64,000 nucleotides of DNA from Hyphomicrobium_A sp963722495 (lineage in GTDB: Bacteria; Pseudomonadota; Alphaproteobacteria; Rhizobiales; Hyphomicrobiaceae), in NCBI GenBank assembly GCA_963722495.1, contig CAVRND010000007.1, positions 124,001 to 188,000 of the forward strand, given 5' to 3'. Numbering within the stretch: the first letter of the stretch is position 1; each line of letters starts with the position of its first letter. Positions 36,138 to 44,066 of the stretch are shown piece after piece. Under the pieces are notes generated by a model that was not told where the DNA came from, ran no database searches, and was given only the letters and a program-made list of their open reading frames with translations. A program made the translations under genes and the position numbers.

Positions 36138-36328
36138 CGGTGGCCCCCCTGGTGCGGAGGATCGATCACGAGGACGTCCTCGATCTCGCCTTCCCTCGAT
36201 GAAATGAGCGTCTGTTCCGCGTACTTGCTGTTGGTGCGGATCATGTCGAAGAGCATCCACAGACCGAGTACGGCGGAGATGCCCCATGCCGCGTATTCCA
36301 GCAGCTGGAAGTTATTCAGGTTTTCCAT
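36134..36328 (-). CDS. Single-helix small membrane protein (64 aa)
   Basis: MENLNNFQLLEYAAWGISAVLGLWMLFDMIRTNSKYAEQTLISSREG then EIEDVLVIDPPHQGGHR. One membrane helix at about residues 10-30, short periplasmic N-terminus and a soluble acidic tail. The stop overlaps the permease start by four bases. No family known to me; third of three small genes that precede the permease. Confidence 0.7.
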   Translation of the reverse strand: MENLNNFQLLEYAAWGISAVLGLWMLFDMIRTNSKYAEQTLISSREGEIEDVLVIDPPHQGGHR

Positions 36329-36340
36329 TGAAGCTCTCCG

Positions 36341-36721
36341 TTACCGGTCGAAACGCTCGGCGATGACGTCTTTGTATTCCTTCGCCGACAGGCGGAAGAC
36401 GAATACGAAGTAGACGATCACCACGAGCGCCGTGACGATGAGTGCCGGTACGCTGAAGGAGTAATCGAACCGCGAGGCGATCATGTCGTGGGCGGTCTCG
36501 GGCGTGTAGCCGAGCTTCTCCCACTGCGCCTGCATGGTTGCGTTCTGTCCCATGCCCGCCCACGTCTTGTCGGCGAACTCGATCGCAGTCTTGCCGCCGC
36601 CGGCGAGGCCGAAGTAGACGGGTGCGAAGAGGCTGGCGACGACGAGGACGAGGAGGAACAGCGAGTCGATGAGCTGCCCGAACTTCGACTGCTCGGGGGG
36701 CTGGTACGGTGCTTTGGCCAT
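36341..36721 (-). CDS. Two-helix small membrane protein (126 aa)
   Basis: MAKAPYQPPEQSKFGQLIDSLFLLVLVVASLFAPVYFGL, then a polar loop of about 45 residues (ADKTWAGMGQNATMQAQWEKLGYTPETAHDMIASRFDYS), then a second helix (VPALIVTALVVIVYFVFVFRL) and SAKEYKDVIAERFDR. The layout suggests both ends in the cytoplasm and the loop outside. ATG 36721 has a good upstream GGGAGGGAAAC. 12 bp before the 64-aa gene. Unknown family. Confidence 0.7.
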   Translation of the reverse strand: MAKAPYQPPEQSKFGQLIDSLFLLVLVVASLFAPVYFGLAGGGKTAIEFADKTWAGMGQNATMQAQWEKLGYTPETAHDMIASRFDYSFSVPALIVTALVVIVYFVFVFRLSAKEYKDVIAERFDR

Positions 36722-36732
36722 GTTTCCCTCCC

Positions 36733-37023
36733 TCAAGCCACGCCGCGCAGGGCGTCGAGGTAGTGAAGGTCCAGACCGTAGATGTGCTCCTTGTCGCCGG
36801 AGTAGTGCTGGATCATGGCGAAGATGGAGGCGGTGTTGAACAGCAGCACGACGCCACCGGCACCGGCGAGCGCGTACATGACCTCCGGTGTGCCGACGAG
36901 GGGCAGCACCTTCCAGAAGACGAACCCGTATGTCGCCCAGAGAGCGGCGACGGCAAACACTGCCCATCGCCGATCGCCCGCGTACATGGATTGCACGCGT
37001 GAATCGTTAGTGCTCTTTTGCAT
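36733..37023 (-). CDS. Two-helix small membrane protein (96 aa), first of the permease unit
   Basis: MQKSTNDSRVQSMYAGDRRWAVFAVAALWATYGFVFWKVLPLVG, then PEVMYALAGAGGVVLLFNTASIFAMIQHY and GDKEHIYGLDLHYLDALRGVA. Two helices joined by a short loop. ATG 37023 follows GGGGAGCTCA. It is first in the order 96 aa, 126 aa, 64 aa, permease, all tightly packed, and is transcribed divergently from mgdA. Confidence 0.7.
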   Translation of the reverse strand: MQKSTNDSRVQSMYAGDRRWAVFAVAALWATYGFVFWKVLPLVGTPEVMYALAGAGGVVLLFNTASIFAMIQHYSGDKEHIYGLDLHYLDALRGVA

Positions 37024-37063
37024 TGAGCTCCCCTTGGCTAGCTTTTCATTCCACCCGAGTGAA

Positions 37064-37080
37064 GTTGCCTTAGAGGCAAC
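37064..37080. promoter_or_regulatory. 17-bp palindrome in the mgdA/permease divergent region
   Basis: GTTGCCTTAGAGGCAAC is a perfect 7-bp inverted repeat with a 3-bp centre. It lies 41 bp from the start of the 96-aa gene and 217 bp from mgdA, so it could act as an operator, probably for the permease arm. A half copy lies upstream of mgsA. A smaller palindromic GGAAATTTTC is at 37217-37226. The XRE-cupin protein encoded after mgdD is the natural candidate ligand-binding regulator; this is inference. Confidence 0.4.
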
Positions 37081-37296
37081 CTATTTTTATATGCGGAAAA
37101 TTCTGCGACGGGTTGACGCAAGTTGTCAAGCCGTAGAGTCCCTGATTTTACGCCGCCTACGAGAGTCAAGCCCAGAAATTCCGCATCATGGTGATGCTTT
37201 GAGCACTTGAATGATCGGAAATTTTCTTGCACTCTGGGAATGACATTATGACGTTCATGACGCCCTGCCCCTGGTCTTCGGAGGCCGATTAGACCG

Positions 37297-38538
37297 ATGC
37301 CTTTCGCCCTCCTGAAGTACGCGCTGGCCAAAGAACACCCGGACGATCCGCACTTTCGCTGGAGCCCGGAGCTCAAGTCCTCGTACGACGTGGTCGTCAT
37401 CGGCGCCGGCGGTCATGGCCTCGCCATCGCCTATTATCTGGCGACGCAGCACGGCATCAAAAACGTGTGCGTGCTGGACAAGGGCTGGCTTGCGGGCGGC
37501 AACACCGCGCGCAACACCACGATCATCCGCGCCAACTATCTGACGCCCGAAGGCGTCAACTTCTACAAGGAATCGGTCGACCTCTGGCGCGGGCTGTCGA
37601 ACGACCTCGACATCAACATGATGTATTCCGAGCGTGGGCACTTCACGCTTGCGCACACGGATGCCGCGATGCGCACGGCGCGCTGGCGGGCCGAGGTCAA
37701 CAAGCACCTGGGCGTCAACTCCGAAGTCATCGGCCCGGACGAGATCAAGCGTCTGTGCCCGACCATCAACATCGACGACGACGTGCGCTACCCGATCCTC
37801 GGCGCCCTCTATCATCCGCCCGGCGCCATCGCGCGCCACGACGCGGTCGCCTGGGGCTACGCCAAGGAGGCGATCAAGCGCGGCGTCGAGGTGCACACGC
37901 AGACGGGCGTCAACAAGATCATCGTCGAGAACGGCCGCGCCGTCGGCGTCGAGACCAGCCGCGGCGTCATCCGCGCCGGCAAGATCGTGCAGGCGGTGGC
38001 CGGCATGTCGAGCGAGGTGGCGCGCATGGCGGGCTTCCTGCTGCCCATCCGCACCATTCCGCTGCAGGCCTGCGTTTCCGAGCCCGTGAAGCCGATCCTC
38101 GACCAGATCATCGTGTCGGGTTCGTTGCACGTCTACATCTCGCAGTCGGCGCGCGGCGAGATGGTGATGGGCGGCGCCACCGATCCATACGGGCTCTACT
38201 CGTCGCGCTCGACGCTCGATTTCAAGGAAAGCCTGATGGCGCACATGCTGGAGCTGTTCCCGTTCATGGGCGAGCTCAAGGTGCTGCGCCAGTGGGCCGG
38301 CATGGCCGACATGACGCCGGATTTCTCGCCGGTGATGGGGCTCACGCCGGTGCAGAACTACTACATCGACGCCGGCTGGGGGACGTGGGGGTTCAAGGCG
38401 ACGCCGGTGTGCGGGGTGCGCATGGCCGAATGCATCGCCACCGACAAGCAGCCGGATCTGTTGAAGCCGTTCGCGCTCGATCGCTTCCGCTCGTTCGATC
38501 TCGTCGGCGAAAAGGGTGCAGCTTCGGTCGGGCACTAA
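37297..38538 (+). CDS. mgdA: N-methylglutamate dehydrogenase subunit A (SoxB-like)
   Basis: 413 residues homologous to the beta subunit of heterotetrameric sarcosine oxidase. FAD Rossmann motif VVVIGAGGHGLAIAYYLA at residues 32-49, then AGGNTARNTTIIRANYL and a C-terminal GWGTWGFKATPVCGVRMAECIA. The subunit carries the substrate-oxidising flavin site that takes hydride from N-methylglutamate. First of four mgd genes in the order A-B-C-D, 18 bp before mgdB. Length and motifs are intact. Confidence 0.93.
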   Translation: MPFALLKYALAKEHPDDPHFRWSPELKSSYDVVVIGAGGHGLAIAYYLATQHGIKNVCVLDKGWLAGGNTARNTTIIRANYLTPEGVNFYKESVDLWRGLSNDLDINMMYSERGHFTLAHTDAAMRTARWRAEVNKHLGVNSEVIGPDEIKRLCPTINIDDDVRYPILGALYHPPGAIARHDAVAWGYAKEAIKRGVEVHTQTGVNKIIVENGRAVGVETSRGVIRAGKIVQAVAGMSSEVARMAGFLLPIRTIPLQACVSEPVKPILDQIIVSGSLHVYISQSARGEMVMGGATDPYGLYSSRSTLDFKESLMAHMLELFPFMGELKVLRQWAGMADMTPDFSPVMGLTPVQNYYIDAGWGTWGFKATPVCGVRMAECIATDKQPDLLKPFALDRFRSFDLVGEKGAASVGH

Positions 38539-38556
38539 TCGGGACACACAGCCGCT

Positions 38557-38847
38557 ATGAAAATCCTGACGTGCCCGATCAACGGGCCGCGCAACATCTC
38601 GGAGTTCGTTTGGGGAGGGGAGGTGAAGGCGATGCCTGACGCCGCCTCCAGCGACGATCAATGGACCGAGTACCTTTTCCTCGAGCAGAACGTTGCCGGC
38701 GAGATCTACGAATGGTGGCTGCACGCGCCGACCAACACCTGGTTCATCGCGCGCCGCAACACGATGACGGACAACGTCATCGAGACGATGACGGTCGACG
38801 CGTACTTCGCGCGCACGAGTGCCCAGAGTGGCGGGAGCGCAGCATGA
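38557..38847 (+). CDS. mgdB: N-methylglutamate dehydrogenase subunit B (SoxD-like, 96 aa)
   Basis: MKILTCPINGPRNISEFVWGGEV is the start of the SoxD/delta family. In sarcosine oxidase delta a zinc ion is held by Cys6, Cys9, His59 and Cys63. Here only Cys6 and the histidine (His56) remain: position 9 is Asn and the position four after the histidine is Asn60. The subunit has therefore probably lost the zinc site while keeping the fold. The stop overlaps the mgdC start (ATGA). Confidence 0.88.
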   Translation: MKILTCPINGPRNISEFVWGGEVKAMPDAASSDDQWTEYLFLEQNVAGEIYEWWLHAPTNTWFIARRNTMTDNVIETMTVDAYFARTSAQSGGSAA

Positions 38848-41756
38848 GCGCGGGATCTGGCCGCCTCGAAGGGGCGGATTTCGGACTGCTGATCGATCGC
38901 AAGCGGCCGTTGTCGTTCACGTTCGACGGCCGGCTGCACAGCGGGTTCGAGGGCGACGTGATCGCCTCGGCGCTGTACGCGGAGGGGCGCACGCTGCTGT
39001 CGCGCTCGTTCAAGTATCACCGCCCGCGCGGCGTGCTGACGATGTCCGGCCAAGACGCCAACACGATGGTGCAGGTAGGGGCGCAGCCGAATGTCCGCGC
39101 CGATCAGCACGCCATCGCCGAAGGCATGGCGGTGGAATCGGTCAACCGCCTGGGCCCGCTCGACTATGATCTCTACGCGAGTATCGGTCTATTCAGCCGC
39201 TTTCTGCCCGTCGCCTTCTACTACAAGACGTTCTACTGGCCGCGCGGGGTGTGGCAGCACTTGTTCGAGCGCCCGATCCGCATCATGGCCGGCCTCGGCA
39301 AGCTGAAGCCCGGCGCGCCGCACAAATATTACGACAAGGCCTACCTGTTCGCCGACGTGCTGGTCATCGGCGGCGGACCCGCCGGTCTCGAGGCGGCGAT
39401 TGCCGCTGCGGAAGCTGGCGCGGATACGCTGCTGATCGACGATGGTGCTCAACTGGGGGGCTCGTTGCTCTTCGGCCGCGATGGCGGCGACCGCGCCAGC
39501 GTCATCGGGCGGCGGGCAGCTCTCGCGCAGCGCGCGCGCTCGACACCCAACCTGCGCATCATGAGCGAGACGACGATCACCGGGGTGTTCTCCGACAACT
39601 GGTCGTCGGCCGTGCGCGCCAACCGCTTCTACAAGATCCGCAGCAAGGAGACGGTGATCGCCACCGGCGCCTTCGATCAGCCGCTGGTCTTCCGCAACAA
39701 CGACCGCCCCGGCATCATGTTCGCCGATGCCGCGCAGCGATTGATGCGGCTTTACGGCGTCAAGCCCGGCACGCGTGCCGTGATCGCGACGTCGAACCGC
39801 TTCGGCTACGAGGCGGCTCTCGACCTGCTCGACGCGGGAATTCCCGTTGCCGCCGTCGTCGATCTCAACCCCACGGCCGACAGCCCGTCGGCGGAGGCCG
39901 TGCGCGCTCGCGGCGTGCGCATCATTCCCGGGGCGACGCTGGTCGACAGCAGGGGGCGCAAGCGCGTGTCGTCGGTGGGGGTGGCGCGCATCACCGGCGA
40001 AGGCCAGACGGCAAAAAGCACCGAGTGGATCGACTGCGATCTCGTTCTCATGAGCGTCGGCTTCTCGCCTTCGCTCAATCTCGCCAGCCACGCAGGCGCC
40101 AAGGTCGTCTTCGACCCGGCCATCAACATGCATCGCGCGATAGATCTGCCGGCCGGTATCTCGCTGGCCGGCGCCGCGGCCGGCGTGTGGTCGCAGGCGG
40201 GCGTGATCGGCGATAGCCGCCACGCCGGAGCGGCCGCCGCCGCGCGCGTGCTGGGTCGCGCGCCCGAGCCGCGCTCAGACGTCGTCGCGGATCCGTCGGC
40301 CCAGCTCGTCAATCACCCGTATCCGATCTTCGGCGCCAAGGGCTTCGACTTCCTCGACTTCGACGAGGACATCCAGTCGAAGGACATCGTCAACACGATC
40401 AAGGACGGCTACGACGACATCCAGCTGGTGAAACGCTATTCGACCGCCGGCCTCGGGCCGAGCCAGGGGCGCCACGCCAACCTCAACACGATCCGCATCG
40501 TCGCGCGCGCGACCGGCAAGTCGATCGAATCCATCGGCACGACGACCTACCGCCCGCCGCTAGTGCCGGAGAAGTTTGCGGCCCTTGCCGGACGCGGCTT
40601 CGAGCCGGTGCGCCACACCGCCATGCATAGCCGGCACGTCGAGCGCGGCGCGCAAATGATGATCGCCGGGCTGTGGATGCGGCCCTCCTATTACGGTTCG
40701 AAGGACGCAGCGACGGCCTCGATCGAACGCGAGGTGCGCGCCGTGCGCGAAGGCGTCGGCATGATCGACGTGTCGACGCTCGGCGGCCTCGAAGTGCGCG
40801 GGCCGGATGCGGCCGCCTTCATCGAACGGATGTACACGTGGGCCTACGAGAAGCAGCAGATCGGCCGCGCCCGCTACGCATTGATGACCGATCAGACCGG
40901 CGTCGTCATCGACGACGGCGTCGCCGCACGCCTGCACGAGCGCCATTTCTACGTGACGGCGACGACCGGCGCCGTCGATCAGGTCTACCGGCAGATGACC
41001 TGGTTCAATTCGCAATGGAAGATGGACGTCGACGTTGCCAACGTCACGGCGGCATATGCGGGCATCAACCTCGCGGGCCCGCACGCGCGGACCGTAATCG
41101 AGAAGCTCGAAAGCGACATCGATTTCTCGGCGGCGGCATTCCCCTACATGGCGGCGCGGGTGGGCAAGCTCGCCGGCATTCCGGTGCGCATCCTGCGCGT
41201 CGGCTTTGTCGGCGAGCTGGGCTACGAGATCCATGTCCCGTCGGGCCTCGGCGAGGCGCTGTGGGACCGCTTGATGGAGGCGGGCCAGCCGTTCGGCATG
41301 GTGCCGTTTGGCGTCGAGGCGCAACGCATCCTGCGGCTGGAGAAGGGACACATCATCGTCGGCCAGGACACCGACGGACTGACGCATCCCGCCGAAGCCA
41401 ACATGGAATGGGCGCTGGGCAAGAAAAAGCCGTTCTACGTCGGCAAGCGCGCCGTCGACATGCAGATGGCGAAGGGCGTAACGCGCAAGCTCGCCGGTTT
41501 TGCGATGCTCGATGCCAGCGCGCCGATGCCGAAGGAATGCCACCTCATCATCCGCAATGGGGATATCGCCGGACGCATCACGTCCGTGACGCGCTCACCG
41601 ACGCTCAACAAGGTCGTCGGTCTCGCCTACCTGCCGCCCGACCTCGCGGAACCCGGCCAGCGCTTCGAAATCCGCGTCGACGGCGGCCACATGGTGAATG
41701 CGGAGACGGTGGCGACGCCGTTCTACGATCCCGAAAACAAGCGGCAAGAGCTGTGA
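38844..41756 (+). CDS. mgdC: N-methylglutamate dehydrogenase subunit C (SoxA-like, 970 aa)
   Basis: Homologue of sarcosine oxidase alpha. Residues 10-100 form a ferredoxin-like [2Fe-2S]-type domain (SFTFDGRLHSGFEGDVIASALYAEG), 168-490 a pyridine-nucleotide/FAD domain with VLVIGGGPAGLEAAIAAAEAG, and 590-970 a GcvT aminomethyltransferase domain (GFEPVRHTAMHSRHVERG, VGMIDVSTLGGLEVRGPDAAAFIERM, GFVGELGYEIHVPSG) that binds tetrahydrofolate and captures the released formaldehyde unit. ATG 38844 is preferred from the coupled stop of mgdB. The long single chain is typical of the family. Confidence 0.93.
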   Translation: MSAGSGRLEGADFGLLIDRKRPLSFTFDGRLHSGFEGDVIASALYAEGRTLLSRSFKYHRPRGVLTMSGQDANTMVQVGAQPNVRADQHAIAEGMAVESVNRLGPLDYDLYASIGLFSRFLPVAFYYKTFYWPRGVWQHLFERPIRIMAGLGKLKPGAPHKYYDKAYLFADVLVIGGGPAGLEAAIAAAEAGADTLLIDDGAQLGGSLLFGRDGGDRASVIGRRAALAQRARSTPNLRIMSETTITGVFSDNWSSAVRANRFYKIRSKETVIATGAFDQPLVFRNNDRPGIMFADAAQRLMRLYGVKPGTRAVIATSNRFGYEAALDLLDAGIPVAAVVDLNPTADSPSAEAVRARGVRIIPGATLVDSRGRKRVSSVGVARITGEGQTAKSTEWIDCDLVLMSVGFSPSLNLASHAGAKVVFDPAINMHRAIDLPAGISLAGAAAGVWSQAGVIGDSRHAGAAAAARVLGRAPEPRSDVVADPSAQLVNHPYPIFGAKGFDFLDFDEDIQSKDIVNTIKDGYDDIQLVKRYSTAGLGPSQGRHANLNTIRIVARATGKSIESIGTTTYRPPLVPEKFAALAGRGFEPVRHTAMHSRHVERGAQMMIAGLWMRPSYYGSKDAATASIEREVRAVREGVGMIDVSTLGGLEVRGPDAAAFIERMYTWAYEKQQIGRARYALMTDQTGVVIDDGVAARLHERHFYVTATTGAVDQVYRQMTWFNSQWKMDVDVANVTAAYAGINLAGPHARTVIEKLESDIDFSAAAFPYMAARVGKLAGIPVRILRVGFVGELGYEIHVPSGLGEALWDRLMEAGQPFGMVPFGVEAQRILRLEKGHIIVGQDTDGLTHPAEANMEWALGKKKPFYVGKRAVDMQMAKGVTRKLAGFAMLDASAPMPKECHLIIRNGDIAGRITSVTRSPTLNKVVGLAYLPPDLAEPGQRFEIRVDGGHMVNAETVATPFYDPENKRQEL

Positions 41757-41770
41757 CGAGGAGCTTGAGC

Positions 41771-42478
41771 ATGGTCGATCCCCTCGCGTATGCGCGCCGC
41801 TCGCCACTGCGCCGTCGGCTCGAAGCCGAAGGCGCGGCATGGGGCGATCTGGGCGATGTTGCGATCGCCGAGACGATTGGCGATGTGGCACCGACCGGCG
41901 GCATCGCCATCGTCGATCTGTCGCCGCTGCCGCGACTTGGCTTCAAGGGCCGAGGGACAATTCCCGCCATGCAGAGCCGCGGTATCACTGTCGAGGCGAC
42001 GCCCAATCGCGCCTTCCGCCAGCCGGATGGCGGCCTGTGCCTCGTTCTGGCGCCCGGCGAGGTGATCCTTCTGTCAAACCTCGCCGGCGCCGGCGAGAGG
42101 CTTGCACAACTCGAAAGCGCCTGGCGCATCGAAGACGAGGAACGGACCTATCCGCTGCCGCGCCGTGACAGCCACGCGTGGCTGGCGGTGGCCGGGCAAG
42201 CAGCGCCGGAGATGTTCGCCAAGCTGTGCGCTATCGATCTGCGGCATGAAAAGTTCGCCGATCTCGCCATCGCGCAAACGTCGATTGCCAAAATGTCCGC
42301 CATCCTCACCCGTGCCGATATTGGACCCAATCCCGTTTTCCACTTGCTTGTGGACAGTGCCGCCGCCTTATACTTCTGCGATTGTCTCCTCGATGCGTCC
42401 GATGAGTTCGGCGGGCGCATTGTCGGACTAAAAGAATTGCAGAAGTCGAAGGCGGATGAAGAAGACCACCACGCGTGA
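41771..42478 (+). CDS. mgdD: N-methylglutamate dehydrogenase subunit D (SoxG-like, 235 aa)
   Basis: Gamma-subunit homologue: MVDPLAYARRSPLRRRLEAEGAAWGDLGD, GGIAIVDLSPLPRLGFKGRGT, CLVLAPGEVILLSNLAG, DSHAWLAVAGQAAPEMFAKLCAIDLR and NPVFHLLVDSAAALYFCDCLLDASDEFGG. The family resembles a shortened GcvT and completes the dehydrogenase. It starts 14 bp after mgdC; its last 23 bp overlap the regulator gene, implying coupled expression of enzyme and regulator. Confidence 0.9.
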   Translation: MVDPLAYARRSPLRRRLEAEGAAWGDLGDVAIAETIGDVAPTGGIAIVDLSPLPRLGFKGRGTIPAMQSRGITVEATPNRAFRQPDGGLCLVLAPGEVILLSNLAGAGERLAQLESAWRIEDEERTYPLPRRDSHAWLAVAGQAAPEMFAKLCAIDLRHEKFADLAIAQTSIAKMSAILTRADIGPNPVFHLLVDSAAALYFCDCLLDASDEFGGRIVGLKELQKSKADEEDHHA

Positions 42479-43229
42479 AAAACCCGCGTCAAAGTCGCGG
42501 GCCGTCGACAGCCAGCTCGACGCCCTCAGCGAGCTTCCGCGCGGCTCGGACATAAACGCCAAGCCGGGGCGCGTCTCCCGGCACGTCACGGCGAAGAAGA
42601 TCTCCCTCGCTGGTGAGCAGGACCCGCATGCGCTGCAGGGCGCGCGCGACAACATGCTGGAAGTGGCCATTGGCCGCGAGGTGCGCGGCTTCCGCAACAA
42701 ACTCGGCATTACGGCGTCCGACCTTGCGCGCGCCGCCGACCTGTCGCTCGGCATGCTGTCGAAAATCGAGAACGGTGTTACCTCGGCATCGCTGACGACA
42801 CTGCAGCGTCTGTCGAAGGCGCTCGGCGTGCCCGTGACATCGCTGTTCCGCCGTTTCGAGGAGCGGCGCGACGCGGTGTTCGTCTCCGCCGGCCAGGGAT
42901 TGCTGATCGAGCGGCGCGGCACGCGAGCCGGGCACCAGTACCAGCTGCTCGGCCATACGGGCGGACTATCCGGTTCGGTCGTCGTCGAGCCCTACGTTAT
43001 CACGCTGACGGAAGAGTCCGAGGTGTTCCCGCTGTTCCAGCATGGCGGCCACGAGCTGATCTTCGTGCTCGAGGGCGAGGTCGTCTATCGCCACGCCGAC
43101 AAGCTCTATCCGATGAAGCCCGGGGACAGCCTGTTTTTCGACGCCGATGCCCCGCACGGCCCGGAAGAGCTCGTGAAGCTGCCGATCCGCTTTCTGTCGG
43201 TGATCAGCTATTCGCGCGAGCTTACCTGA
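42456..43229 (+). CDS. XRE-family regulator with cupin domain (257 aa)
   Basis: A disordered basic N-terminus, a helix-turn-helix at about residues 72-133 (EVRGFRNKLGITASDLARAADLSLGMLSKIENGVTSASLTTLQRLSKALGV) and a C-terminal cupin (HGGHELIFVLEGEVVYRHADKLYPMKPGDSLFFDADAPHGPEEL). Such regulators sense a small molecule or metal in the cupin pocket and control neighbouring catabolic genes. It overlaps mgdD by 23 bp. The natural model is control of the mgd, permease and mgs units by a pathway metabolite. Confidence 0.85.
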   Translation: MKKTTTREKPASKSRAVDSQLDALSELPRGSDINAKPGRVSRHVTAKKISLAGEQDPHALQGARDNMLEVAIGREVRGFRNKLGITASDLARAADLSLGMLSKIENGVTSASLTTLQRLSKALGVPVTSLFRRFEERRDAVFVSAGQGLLIERRGTRAGHQYQLLGHTGGLSGSVVVEPYVITLTEESEVFPLFQHGGHELIFVLEGEVVYRHADKLYPMKPGDSLFFDADAPHGPEELVKLPIRFLSVISYSRELT

Positions 43230-43321
43230 CCTGGATCAGGGCCTTATTGAACGACAGCTTGCAAATCGTCAGGGCCGGGAATATCTGTTTCCCCGCGGGA
43301 AATAACCTCCCACGGGGCCCG

Positions 43322-44056
43322 ATGCTGCCGCGCGTCGCTATCTTTCAACACGCCACAAACTGTCATCCCGGGACGCTCGCCGGCCATTTCGTGGCCGACG
43401 GCATCACGCCGACAATCATCAAGCTCGATCGCGGCGATGAAATTCCCGATCTCGATCGCTTCGACATCCTCATGGCGATGGGCGGCCCCATGGACGTCTG
43501 GGAGGAGGACCAATACCCGTGGCTGAAGGACGAGAAGGCCGCCATCCGCGCATGGGTCGCCGAGCACGACAAGCCCTTTCTCGGCGTCTGCCTCGGGCAT
43601 CAGCTGCTGGCCGATGCGCTGGGCGGCGAAGTCGGCCCGGCCGCGGTGGGCGAGATCAATTTGCTCGACATCGCGCTCAGCCAGGCGGGACGTGCGCATC
43701 CGCTTTATGCGGGCTTCGGCGAGACCAAGCGCGGCGTGCAGTGGCACGGCGCCGAAGTTAGGTCGCTGCCGCGCGGTGCCGTGGTTCTCGCCTCGACCCG
43801 CGATTGCCCGATCGCCGCGTTCGCTGTCGGCTCGTCGGCATTCGGTCTTCAGTACCACGTCGAGGCCACCGATCAGTCGATCGTCGATTGGTCGTCCGGG
43901 CCCCCGGGTTCGGACTCGCTGCGGCGGCTGCACCCGGAGGGCTACGGCACGAAACTACGCTCCCGCGTCAGCGACGGCTTTGCCGAGCTGCTCGGCAACT
44001 CGCGCCGCCTCTACGACAACTTCATGCACATCGCCGTCGCCCGCCTCGTCCGCTGA
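43322..44056 (+). CDS. Class I glutamine amidotransferase, GMP-synthase-like (244 aa)
   Basis: Stand-alone GATase_1 domain: ILMAMGGPMDVWEEDQYPWLKDE, nucleophile Cys90 in FLGVCLGHQLLADALGG, and the catalytic His in FGLQYHVEATDQS. No synthetase domain follows. Because it closes the mgd cluster it could hydrolyse a gamma-glutamyl compound such as gamma-glutamylmethylamide or a glutamyl conjugate, but it may be a general member of the PuuD/YfeJ group. ATG 43322 is preferred; the frame is open to 43247. 92 bp after the regulator. Confidence 0.8.
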   Translation: MLPRVAIFQHATNCHPGTLAGHFVADGITPTIIKLDRGDEIPDLDRFDILMAMGGPMDVWEEDQYPWLKDEKAAIRAWVAEHDKPFLGVCLGHQLLADALGGEVGPAAVGEINLLDIALSQAGRAHPLYAGFGETKRGVQWHGAEVRSLPRGAVVLASTRDCPIAAFAVGSSAFGLQYHVEATDQSIVDWSSGPPGSDSLRRLHPEGYGTKLRSRVSDGFAELLGNSRRLYDNFMHIAVARLVR

Positions 44057-44066
44057 CCGAGCGCGC

